NCBI GenBank assembly: GCA_947072805.1
Contig: CAMTJK010000007.1
Coordinates: 1-27,659, forward strand
DNA: 27,659 nucleotides
Direction: 5' to 3'
Source: an uncultured Prevotella sp.
Lineage (GTDB): Bacteria; Bacteroidota; Bacteroidia; Bacteroidales; Bacteroidaceae
The notes below the pieces were generated by a model. The model searched no databases. It saw only the letters and a program-made list of their open reading frames with translations, and had not been told where the DNA came from. The position numbers were made by a program, and so were the translations under genes. Of this stretch, positions 1 to 7,242 are shown one piece after another (within the stretch, counting starts at the first letter, position 1; every line of letters begins with the position of its first letter).

Positions 1-91
1 ACAAAAATTTACACCTAGAATGCCGGATTTAAAAATGTTAAATTCGACCAAATATATTTACAAATTAACTTTCATTAAGTGCAGTTACGAG
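1..91 (+). repeat. 91-bp dispersed repeat, left copy
   Basis: Bases 1-91 match the reverse complement of 27483-27573 with 4 mismatches (at positions 6, 7, 56 and 81 here), and similarity stops abruptly after base 91. Homology reaches the very first base, so the repeat may continue outside the window. An 11-bp perfect inverted repeat (17-27 with 96-106, core GAATGCCGG/CCGGCATTC) brackets this copy but its second arm is absent from the right copy. A 50-codon ORF begins with the ATG at 20 and ends at 172. Both copies can be read as sharing a 24-residue N-terminus, but both differences inside it change the amino acid, so a coding role is not supported. Function unknown. Confidence 0.85.
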
Positions 92-192
92 TTCTTCCGG
101 CATTCTTTAATAATCTCAACTACTCATTGGAGTTACCTTATAACTAATGATATATTGGGGATAAATAATTAGGGCTTATATAGAAAAACGAT

Positions 193-259
193 GAAGTTCC
201 GATTCTTACAATCCTTTAATGAGGTTTCCTGCCTCTGCGGATGTCGGAATCGGGACTTC
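193..259 (-). terminator. Rho-independent terminator of the DUF4301 gene
   Basis: Bases 193-205 pair with 247-259 (13 bp with one G-T wobble), and a small inner stem GAGG/CCTC lies at 221-224 and 232-235. Read on the minus strand, the hairpin follows the stop codon of the gene ending at 287 and is followed by CGTTTTTCTA, a short U tract, so it fits termination of that transcript. Confidence 0.65.
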
Positions 260-286
260 CTAAGTTTGTTAATTGCCTAACAAAAA

Positions 287-1804
287 TTATTGATGCTGTT
301 CTCTAAGCAGGTCGTTTACAGTTTTTACCGGATTGAAAGTAGAAAGTGGCACTTCTACGAAGACTGTATTCCAATCACTCATTGCGCCGTTCCACAGTCC
401 GGGGAGTTCGAGCGCTTTCAGCTCCTTGCCATTCTTGCTCTTGCTGCTGATGAAACCAGTAGTCTTATCCACAAACTCGGGTAAATTGAACCGTTTGCCT
501 TTATAGTCCTTGACAGCACATACAATATCAACGGGATTGAAGTGTGTGCCGTTTGTGAACATTTCCATATATTCTTTATTGCTCTTGTCTATCTGGCTGC
601 TTTCGAGAATCTGTAGGCTGATGGTACCATCCTGATTGTATGTAAGGAATGGTCCACCTCCCGGTTCTCCTACATTCTTAACAACACCGCACACACGTAT
701 AGGTCTGTTGAGCTTTTGTTTAAGATATATTACAAGATCTGCGTCTTCTAGGTACTTTATGTCAGGTTTACGACAGCATAGGTCTTGCTGTACAAAACGG
801 ATAATGTTTTCAAGTTGCTCATGTGAATAAGCTCCTGTCTCAAGTAATTCCAAATATTCGAAAGCTTTTTTCTGAAGAGTGACAAGCACACCGGCAATCA
901 CCTGTTTGTATTCCACCGTATCGGCTTTCAGCCTGTCGGGAACGACATTGTCTATATTCTTGATGAAAATAACATCAGCGTCAATCTCATTAAGGTTCTC
1001 TATCAGAGCACCGTGTCCACCGGGGCGGAATAGTAGCTTGCCGTCTTCAGTCCTAAACGGCGTGTTGTCTGGATTAGCGGCAACCGTGTCTGTACTCGGT
1101 TTTTGTTCAGAGAATGTTATATCGTAAGTTATTCCAAACTCTTTTGCATAGCTTTCAGCCTTGTCTGCAACCTTCTTTTTGAATAGTGGCATGTGCTCAT
1201 GGCTAACCGTGAAGTGTACGTGAGCTTTGCCTTCTGATGCAGCGTATAGAGCACCTTCAACAAGATGTTCTTCCATTGGTGTGCGGGAGCCGTTGTCATA
1301 CTTATGGAATAAGAGCAAGCCTTTGGGCAACTGACCATAGTTAAGACCTTTGTTCTGGAGCATGTTTGCAGCAACTGCCTTGTAATTGCCGTTGGCAATG
1401 AGTTCTTTAATGCCTTTACCCTCGTTCTTGATACATTGTTCGTCAAGTGCGGAATAAAAGGCAAAGTTTTCTATTTTTTCAAAGAAGTGCTTTTCAAAGT
1501 CTGTTGTTGGCACATCATAATCAGCATCAACAAATGCAAACATGTCTTTAAACATACGGCTGGCAGCACCGGATGCCGGTACGAACTTTACTACTCGTCT
1601 GCCTTCATCCTTGTATTTCTTCCATGCTTCTTCGTATGCAATACGCTCTTCTTTATCAGGTGAGATGATACCGCGTCCGATTCCGGCTGCAGCTTCCAAC
1701 TTCAAAAAGGGGAATCCTGTTTTGAATTGTCCCAGTTGGGTGTCAATCAGTTCTTCTGTCATGCCTTTTTCGGCAATCTGTTTAAGGTCTTCTTGTGATA
1801 ACAT
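287..1804 (-). CDS. DUF4301 domain-containing protein
   Basis: This 505-residue protein matches, from memory, the DUF4301 family, which is common in Bacteroidetes and has no established function. The family assignment is recognition of overall sequence rather than of a catalytic motif. Visible features are a GxASR-type stretch near residue 80 (PASGAASRMFKDMF), which looks like a phosphate- or nucleotide-binding loop and may hint at a nucleotidyltransferase-like fold, and a glycine-rich FRPGGHGAL segment near residue 260. There is no signal peptide or membrane segment, so it should be cytosolic. The ATG at 1804 fits a minus-strand promoter box at 1834-1841. It is transcribed divergently from relA across 116 bp. 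No frameshift or truncation is visible. The nucleotidyltransferase idea is inference only. Confidence 0.85.
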   Translation of the reverse strand: MLSQEDLKQIAEKGMTEELIDTQLGQFKTGFPFLKLEAAAGIGRGIISPDKEERIAYEEAWKKYKDEGRRVVKFVPASGAASRMFKDMFAFVDADYDVPTTDFEKHFFEKIENFAFYSALDEQCIKNEGKGIKELIANGNYKAVAANMLQNKGLNYGQLPKGLLLFHKYDNGSRTPMEEHLVEGALYAASEGKAHVHFTVSHEHMPLFKKKVADKAESYAKEFGITYDITFSEQKPSTDTVAANPDNTPFRTEDGKLLFRPGGHGALIENLNEIDADVIFIKNIDNVVPDRLKADTVEYKQVIAGVLVTLQKKAFEYLELLETGAYSHEQLENIIRFVQQDLCCRKPDIKYLEDADLVIYLKQKLNRPIRVCGVVKNVGEPGGGPFLTYNQDGTISLQILESSQIDKSNKEYMEMFTNGTHFNPVDIVCAVKDYKGKRFNLPEFVDKTTGFISSKSKNGKELKALELPGLWNGAMSDWNTVFVEVPLSTFNPVKTVNDLLREQHQ

Positions 1805-1833
1805 ATTTATGGTATTTGTTAGATATAGTGCAA

Positions 1834-1841
1834 CAAATATA
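1834..1841 (-). promoter_or_regulatory. -7 promoter box for the DUF4301 gene
   Basis: On the minus strand this is TATATTTG, matching the Bacteroidetes -7 consensus TAnnTTTG. It implies a leader of about 25 nt before the ATG at 1804. No clear -33 TTTG was found. Confidence 0.5.
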
Positions 1842-1883
1842 GTAACTTTTTATTTATAAGCCCAATAAATCCAATAAAAATCG

Positions 1884-1891
1884 TACCTTTG
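1884..1891 (+). promoter_or_regulatory. -7 promoter box for relA
   Basis: TACCTTTG matches the Bacteroidetes -7 consensus TAnnTTTG and lies 29 bases before the relA ATG, giving a leader of about 26 nt. The -33 element is not obvious. Confidence 0.55.
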
Positions 1892-1920
1892 CAATATTAT
1901 ATTAACATACAAAAGCGTTT

Positions 1921-4131
1921 ATGGCAGATAGATTTGAATTTACTTCAGAGGAGAAAAAAGAGACGCGTGACCTTTATCAGAAGTTGAAATCTTTGGTCGG
2001 TGCCACGCTGATGGACGGAGATGAAGAAAAGGTCAGAGCCCACTTGAACCGCTCGGTGGCAAGCAATCAGACTCATCGTGATGTTTTTGGACTCAATCCT
2101 ATTCTTTTCGGACTGCAGACAGCGCAGATTGTGGTAGAAGAAATTGGTCTTAAACGTGATTGTGTATTGGCAATATTGTTGCATCCAAGTGTAGCTGATG
2201 GCTTTACGACCATAGATGAAGTACGTCGTGATTTTGGAGAATCGGTGGCCAGAATATTACATGGACTTCTTCGTATCGCAGAACTGTATGCTAAGAATCC
2301 GGTTGTGGAAAGCGAAAACTTTCGGAATCTTCTGCTTTCATTTGCCGAAGACATGCGCGTTATACTTATCATGATTGCTGACAGAGTGAACCTCATGCGG
2401 CAAATACGTGATAACAATAATTTGGAAGCCAAACGTGAGGTGTCGGAGGAAGCAGCTTATCTATATGCACCTTTAGCACACAAACTTGGTCTGTACAAGC
2501 TGAAAAGTGAGCTTGAAGACCTCTCGCTGAAATATCTTGAGCATGATGTGTATTACATGATTCGTGAAAAGCTGAATGCAACAAAGCAGTCGCGAGACAC
2601 CTATATAAGTAGTTTTATAGGTCCTATAGAGGAGAAGCTGAAGGCTGCCGGACTTAAATTCCACATGAAAGGTCGTACGAAAAGCATACACTCCATATGG
2701 CAGAAGATGAAGAAACAGAAATGCGCCTTTGAAGGAATTTACGACCTTTTTGCCATTAGAATTATTATAGATTCTCCGTTGGAAAAGGAGAAAATGCAGT
2801 GTTGGCAGGCTTATTCCATTGTAACTGATATGTATCAGCCGAATCCTAAAAGATTGCGCGACTGGCTCTCTGTGCCAAAGTCGAACGGATATGAAAGTCT
2901 GCATATAACAGTGTTAGGACCAGAAAAGAAATGGGTGGAGGTGCAAATCCGAACCGAGCGTATGGATGAAATAGCAGAGCGTGGAGTTGCAGCCCATTGG
3001 AGATATAAAGGAATAAAAGGTGAAACCGGGCTTGACGAGTGGCTGACAAACATAAGAAACATTCTCGAGACGAGTGATGATCTTCAGGTAATGGACCAAT
3101 TCAAGATGGACTTATATGAAGATGAGGTTTTTGTGTTCACTCCTAAAGGCGATCTTTTCAAATTTCCAAAGGGAGCTACAGTCCTCGATTTTGCTTACTA
3201 CATACATTCAAAGGTCGGAAATTGTTGTACTGGAGCGCGTATAAATAATAAGGTAGTAACATTCAGGGAGCAGTTACATAGCGGCGATCAGGTTGAAATA
3301 ATGACCTCGAGTACCCAAAAACCTAAGCGCGAGTGGCTAAATATTGTGAAGACTTCGAGAGCAAAGGCGAAGATCAGACTTGCTCTAAAAGAAACCCAGG
3401 TAAAGGAAGGGTTGTTTGCTAAGGAGATGATTGAGCGCAAATTCAAGAATAAGAAGATTGAATTGGAAGAGTCGCTCATGGCAAGAGTCATAAAGAAGCT
3501 GAACTATAAAGAGGTAAGTGACTTCTATAAACAAATTGCGGATGGCATCCTCGATGTGAATACAGTTATCGACACCTATTTAGAACTGCAGTCGAAGGAC
3601 TCTAATACAGGAAATGAACAGCCGGCAAGAAGTGCAGAAGAGTTCAGCCTGCAAAATGACAATGAGCATCTGACTCCATCGAATGATGATGTGCTTGTCA
3701 TTGACCGTAATCTGAAGGGCGTAGATTATCAGTTGGCAAGATGTTGTCAGCCTATATATGGAGATGATGTGTTTGGCTTTGTTACCGTAAGCGGTGGAAT
3801 AAAGATACACAGGTGTGACTGTCCTAATGCGTCTGAACTGAGAAAGCGCTTCGGCTATCGTATTGTCAGGGCACGTTGGAGCGGTAAGGGCTCGTCAAAG
3901 TACTCTATAACTTTGCGTGTTATAGGAAACGATGACATTGGAATAGTAAATAATCTAACAAGTATCATCAGCAAGGATGAAAAACTTATTCTGCGAAGCA
4001 TAAGTATTGATAGTAATGATGGACTTTTCCGTGGTAATCTTGTGGTGATGCTTGACGATACATCACGTCTTGAGACTCTGATAAAGAAATTACGAACAGT
4101 GAAGGGAGTAAAGCAGGTGGAACGTATATGA
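1921..4131 (+). CDS. relA: RelA/SpoT-family (p)ppGpp synthetase, hydrolase site degenerate
   Basis: Long RSH protein of 736 residues that should transfer pyrophosphate from ATP to GTP or GDP to make the alarmone (p)ppGpp in the cytosol. Domains in order: degenerate HD hydrolase (about 30-190), synthetase (about 230-360), TGS (about 398-460), a Cys-rich zinc-finger-like region (C608, C609, C632, C634) and a C-terminal ACT domain (about 660-736). Synthetase hallmarks are present: GRTKSIHSIWQKM at 251, PKSNGYESLH at 319 and EVQIRT at 340-345. The loop that separates RXKD from EXDD enzymes reads RLRD (311-314), closer to RXKD. In the HD domain the usual His-Asp pair reads His-Pro (H88, P89) and the following Glu-Asp is lost, so hydrolysis is probably absent. 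That makes it functionally RelA-like. mazG follows after 162 bp. Confidence 0.93.
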   Translation: MADRFEFTSEEKKETRDLYQKLKSLVGATLMDGDEEKVRAHLNRSVASNQTHRDVFGLNPILFGLQTAQIVVEEIGLKRDCVLAILLHPSVADGFTTIDEVRRDFGESVARILHGLLRIAELYAKNPVVESENFRNLLLSFAEDMRVILIMIADRVNLMRQIRDNNNLEAKREVSEEAAYLYAPLAHKLGLYKLKSELEDLSLKYLEHDVYYMIREKLNATKQSRDTYISSFIGPIEEKLKAAGLKFHMKGRTKSIHSIWQKMKKQKCAFEGIYDLFAIRIIIDSPLEKEKMQCWQAYSIVTDMYQPNPKRLRDWLSVPKSNGYESLHITVLGPEKKWVEVQIRTERMDEIAERGVAAHWRYKGIKGETGLDEWLTNIRNILETSDDLQVMDQFKMDLYEDEVFVFTPKGDLFKFPKGATVLDFAYYIHSKVGNCCTGARINNKVVTFREQLHSGDQVEIMTSSTQKPKREWLNIVKTSRAKAKIRLALKETQVKEGLFAKEMIERKFKNKKIELEESLMARVIKKLNYKEVSDFYKQIADGILDVNTVIDTYLELQSKDSNTGNEQPARSAEEFSLQNDNEHLTPSNDDVLVIDRNLKGVDYQLARCCQPIYGDDVFGFVTVSGGIKIHRCDCPNASELRKRFGYRIVRARWSGKGSSKYSITLRVIGNDDIGIVNNLTSIISKDEKLILRSISIDSNDGLFRGNLVVMLDDTSRLETLIKKLRTVKGVKQVERI

Positions 4132-4198
4132 AAGACGGTCATAAAGTTCTAATATGTGATAAAAAACAATGTGTATGCTTGCTAAAAAAAAATAATCG

Positions 4199-4217
4199 TT
4201 ATCTTTGCATAAGATAA
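4199..4217 (+). promoter_or_regulatory. Distal mazG promoter box inside a palindrome
   Basis: TTATCTT-TGCAT-AAGATAA is a perfect 7-bp inverted repeat. It contains TATCTTTG (4200-4207), a match to the Bacteroidetes -7 box TAnnTTTG. The left half is explained by the promoter consensus; the downstream AAGATAA arm, near the expected start of transcription, is not. It closely resembles the second site 66 bp downstream. Confidence 0.5.
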
Positions 4218-4265
4218 TCGGCACTCGGGAAATTGAAAACAAGTTTTCTTTTCACTCGCTTGCAT

Positions 4266-4282
4266 TATCTTTGCGCAAGATA
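4266..4282 (+). promoter_or_regulatory. Proximal mazG promoter box inside a palindrome
   Basis: TATCTT-TGCGC-AAGATA is a perfect 6-bp inverted repeat containing the -7 box TATCTTTG (4266-4273). The mazG ATG at 4294 follows, giving a leader of about 17 nt. With the site at 4199-4217 this makes a tandem pair sharing TATCTTTGC-NN-AAGATA. Confidence 0.55.
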
Positions 4283-4293
4283 TATGATGTAAT

Positions 4294-5172
4294 ATGCACA
4301 CAAAAGAAGAAAAGATAAAAGCTTTTGGACGTCTACTTGACGTGCTTGATGCTTTAAGGGAAAAATGTCCGTGGGATAAAAAACAGACAAATGAAAGCCT
4401 GCGTCCTAATACTATAGAAGAGGTATATGAGCTTTGCGACGCCTTAATGAAAAACGATATAGACAATATCTGTAAGGAATTGGGAGATGTTCTACTTCAC
4501 ATTTGTTTTTATTCTAAAATAGCTTCAGAAAGTCAGCAATTCGATATAGCTGACGTTTGTAACAAATTGACCGATAAACTAATCTTTAGACATCCACATG
4601 TATATAATCCGTCTCAAATAGGGAAACCGGAGCCGAAACCACTTCCGTATGACGAAGAAGGTGAAAAGGAATTGCCTGAAAATATGTCGCAGGCAAAAAC
4701 GGCTCAGCAGGTAATAGAGAATTGGGAACAGATAAAACTGAAAGAAAAAGATGGTAACAGGAGCGTCCTGGCTGGAGTACCTGATGCATTGCCGTCACTT
4801 ATAAAGGCATATAGGATACAAGACAAGGCTCGAAATGTTGGTTTCGACTGGGAGGATAAGAGTGATGTATGGACAAAGGTACATGAAGAACTGCATGAAC
4901 TGGAAGAAGAGCTGTGCAAGGGGGATAAGGAACACTCAATAGAAGAATTTGGTGACTTCTTATTCAGTCTGGTAAACGCGGGAAGATTGTATCATATCAA
5001 TCCTGATACAGCTCTTGAAAAGACGAACAGGAAGTTTATAAGTCGTTTTAATTATATAGAGGCTCACAGTATAAGAATGGGTAGACCGCTAAAAGACATG
5101 ACGCTTGGTGAAATGGAAGCATTGTGGAATGAGGCTAAGGAGATGGAGAAAGGAAACAACAATAACGCATAA
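4294..5172 (+). CDS. mazG: Nucleoside triphosphate pyrophosphohydrolase MazG
   Basis: MazG hydrolyses (d)NTPs to NMP and pyrophosphate, acting as a house-cleaning enzyme; in E. coli it also lowers (p)ppGpp levels. The protein has 292 residues, slightly longer than the E. coli enzyme of about 263. Two MazG domains are visible. The first has EExxE at 42-46 and ExxD at 62-65, the Mg-binding pattern, followed by KLIFRHPHVY near 95. The second spans about 195-260 (EELHELEEEL, then EEFGD). The start at 4294 sits just after a promoter box. It lies downstream of relA as in E. coli, but with no mazEF toxin-antitoxin genes between. A lipoprotein gene follows after 14 bp and may be co-transcribed. Confidence 0.93.
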   Translation: MHTKEEKIKAFGRLLDVLDALREKCPWDKKQTNESLRPNTIEEVYELCDALMKNDIDNICKELGDVLLHICFYSKIASESQQFDIADVCNKLTDKLIFRHPHVYNPSQIGKPEPKPLPYDEEGEKELPENMSQAKTAQQVIENWEQIKLKEKDGNRSVLAGVPDALPSLIKAYRIQDKARNVGFDWEDKSDVWTKVHEELHELEEELCKGDKEHSIEEFGDFLFSLVNAGRLYHINPDTALEKTNRKFISRFNYIEAHSIRMGRPLKDMTLGEMEALWNEAKEMEKGNNNNA

Positions 5173-5186
5173 TCAGCTTTTATACT

Positions 5187-5786
5187 ATGAATAAAACATT
5201 CTATTTATATATGCTTACGATAGGCTTGATGGCAGCCTCTTGTACTAACAACAAACCTCAGCAATATAATCACGAGGAAACATCAGATTCTATAGTGGTT
5301 GTAAATCATAACAGAACAGTTTTTGGCTTATGTGGCGAGGGGTCAGCAATGAATACATTGCAGCTGCTGACAGATAGTGGTGATACACTTTCGCTCGACT
5401 TGAGTGTTGCGAGAGAAAGCAATAATATATTTGGCGGGTATGAATGTGGCGACAAAATGGCTGTCTTACTTACAAATGACAGAAGTGCGGCTGAACTTGT
5501 AATTAACGAAACAACATTGTTGGGTAATTGGGTGATGCCAAATCCACTTGACGGAAGTTCTATTGTAGGTATAAGCCTCAGAGAAGGAGGTATTGCTGAA
5601 AGTATTGACCAAAGTACTATCGTCTACAAAACATGGAGGATAGTAGATGGAGGCCTTGAAATACAATCTGTAAGAGAGGGTGGGGGCGATGTTGAGGAGA
5701 CGAATGTATATAGAATAGTGAAACTTGATGCGGATTCTCTTGTATATATGAATGAAGAAGACTTGTTCGAGTATAGTCGTCAATAA
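5187..5786 (+). CDS. Lipoprotein with a C-terminal lipocalin-like domain
   Basis: The 199-residue protein begins with a lipoprotein signal peptide: a hydrophobic segment and the lipobox AASC, so Cys19 should be lipidated. Charged and polar residues follow directly (TNNKPQQ), and export to the outer membrane is likely. The C-terminal half (about 108-199) contains the pattern LLGNWVMPNPLDGSSIVGI followed by alternating beta-strand-like stretches, which I associate with small lipocalin-like domains in Bacteroidales lipoproteins; this assignment is from memory and moderate. No ligand can be named. It sits 14 bp after mazG and 44 bp before the RNase Z-like gene, with no promoter box seen in either gap, so these three genes may form one transcript. 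Length and start look intact. Confidence 0.75.
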   Translation: MNKTFYLYMLTIGLMAASCTNNKPQQYNHEETSDSIVVVNHNRTVFGLCGEGSAMNTLQLLTDSGDTLSLDLSVARESNNIFGGYECGDKMAVLLTNDRSAAELVINETTLLGNWVMPNPLDGSSIVGISLREGGIAESIDQSTIVYKTWRIVDGGLEIQSVREGGGDVEETNVYRIVKLDADSLVYMNEEDLFEYSRQ

Positions 5787-5830
5787 AACGAAGAAGTCAG
5801 AATTAACAACATTCTCTTTAAGTATATCAG

Positions 5831-6799
5831 GTGGAAACATTTAAAGTTCATATCTTAGGCTGTGGAAGTGCATTGCCTACGTTACGTCATTATGCTTCTT
5901 CACAATTAATTGATATTCGCGGCAAGATGTTTATGGTTGATTGTGGCGAGGGAACTCAGATGCAATTGCGTCGTTCGCGCATACGATTTACCAAATTAAG
6001 TCGTGTTTTCATATCACATTTACATGGTGATCATTGTTTTGGACTTATTGGAATGATATCTTCTTTTGGAATGCTCGGGCGTACAGCGCCTTTGCATATA
6101 TATGCTACAGAGGAACTGGGGAAGATGCTTTTTACTCAGATTGATTTGTTTTGTAGCGGTTTAGGCTATGAAGTACAGTTTCATCCAATAGATACAACAT
6201 GCGAAACTGTTATTTACGAGGACCATAGTATTAGTGTCAAAACAATACCACTTAGTCATCGTGTGCCGTGTTGTGGATTCTTGTTTTGTGAGAAACCAAC
6301 ATTGCCTCATATACGACGTAGTATGATAGACATGTATAGAATACCTGTGAGTCAGATAAATAATATAAAAAATGGGATGGACTGGACAACGGAAGAAGGC
6401 GATGTTATACCCAATTCAAGACTGACATTTCCTCCTGAACCTGTAAGAAGTTATGCTTATTGTAGTGATACAAGATATCTTCCTGATTTGTATAAGAGAA
6501 TAAAAGGAGTTTCGTTGCTTTATCATGAGAGTACTTATGGAAGTGACAATAAAGAAAGAGCCCGTATTTATTGGCATTCCACAGCAGAGGAGGCGGCTAT
6601 TGTGGCAAGAAATGCCTCAGCAGGAACGCTCATCCTTGGACATTTTTCGGCTCGATATGAAGACGAATCGCAGTTGCTGTCGGAAGCCCAAAACATATTC
6701 TCCAATACTATATTGGCGAGAGAAATGCTTACTGTTGATGTAGAAGCACCGTATACTTGTAAAATATATGATTCCAATAATCAAATCCAGCATAAATAA
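5831..6799 (+). CDS. rnz: Ribonuclease Z-like metallo-beta-lactamase
   Basis: RNase Z cleaves the 3' trailer of tRNA precursors, generating the end to which CCA is added or joined. This 322-residue cytosolic protein has the length of the short bacterial form. Metal ligands are all recognisable: the HLHGDH motif at 63-68, H143 (LSHRVPC), D213 (YCSDTRY) and H271 (GHFSARY), plus an HST triad at 249-251. The start is a GTG at 5831; the conserved N-terminal VHILGCGSALPT begins only five residues later, so no later start is possible. No Shine-Dalgarno sequence is visible, which is normal for Bacteroidetes. It closes the mazG-lipoprotein cluster; a new promoter follows. A related beta-lactamase-fold hydrolase is the only serious alternative. 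Confidence 0.9.
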   Translation: METFKVHILGCGSALPTLRHYASSQLIDIRGKMFMVDCGEGTQMQLRRSRIRFTKLSRVFISHLHGDHCFGLIGMISSFGMLGRTAPLHIYATEELGKMLFTQIDLFCSGLGYEVQFHPIDTTCETVIYEDHSISVKTIPLSHRVPCCGFLFCEKPTLPHIRRSMIDMYRIPVSQINNIKNGMDWTTEEGDVIPNSRLTFPPEPVRSYAYCSDTRYLPDLYKRIKGVSLLYHESTYGSDNKERARIYWHSTAEEAAIVARNASAGTLILGHFSARYEDESQLLSEAQNIFSNTILAREMLTVDVEAPYTCKIYDSNNQIQHK

Positions 6800-6875
6800 T
6801 TTGAATGTACATTTACAGAAAAGTGTGAAAAGTGTGTGTAGTTGCTTTAAATAGTATGATTTTTAAAGAAAATGT

Positions 6876-6906
6876 TTTGGACTTTCACAAATAAAGTGTA
6901 TATTTG
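6876..6906 (+). promoter_or_regulatory. Complete Bacteroidetes-type promoter
   Basis: TTTG at 6876-6879, a 19-bp spacer, and TATATTTG at 6899-6906 match the full -33/-7 consensus. It precedes the ATG at 6928, giving a leader of about 18 nt. The spacer holds a 5-bp inverted repeat (ACTTT 6881-6885, AAAGT 6893-6897), and two tandem copies of AAAAGTGTG lie upstream at 6819-6836. Confidence 0.75.
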
Positions 6907-6927
6907 CAGAAATAAAAAGGAACGAGT

Positions 6928-7242
6928 ATGCTAAAAAAACTACGGATATTAATATTTGTCTTTTTGATTTTTCTTGCTGCACCGATGCAACTGAAAGCAT
7001 CTGAAGGTGAAAGAATTGCTATGGAGCAGATAGAAGATCCAAGTATAAATGTTGTTGTTAATCAATCAAGATTGATAGTTTCTGGTGCTGTAGGTGAAGT
7101 TTTAGAAATTGTATCCCTAACAGGAAATCCTATAGCAAAAATAAAAGTAGAAAGCCCTATACAACGAATCGAATTAAATTTACCTAAGGGTTGTTACATA
7201 TTAAAAGTTGGAAAAGTTGTAAGGAAGTTTGCTGTTCGCTGA
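6928..7242 (+). CDS. Small secreted protein resembling a type IX sorting tail
   Basis: The 104-residue product has a clear signal peptide (KKLR followed by a hydrophobic core, likely cleavage after QLKA near residue 24). The mature part is only about 80 residues. Its second half, from about residue 42, follows the layout of Por-secretion-tail C-terminal domains: a stretch like NQSRLIVSGAVGEVLEIVS, then LTGNPIAKI, then LNLPKGCYILKVGK, then a basic VRKFAVR end. In type IX secretion such domains normally sit at the end of large cargo proteins, but here almost nothing precedes it. Function is unknown; the similarity is judged by eye. It has its own strong promoter and overlaps the next gene by 52 bp in another frame. 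A role linked to the L,D-transpeptidase is inferred from position only. Confidence 0.7.
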   Translation: MLKKLRILIFVFLIFLAAPMQLKASEGERIAMEQIEDPSINVVVNQSRLIVSGAVGEVLEIVSLTGNPIAKIKVESPIQRIELNLPKGCYILKVGKVVRKFAVR

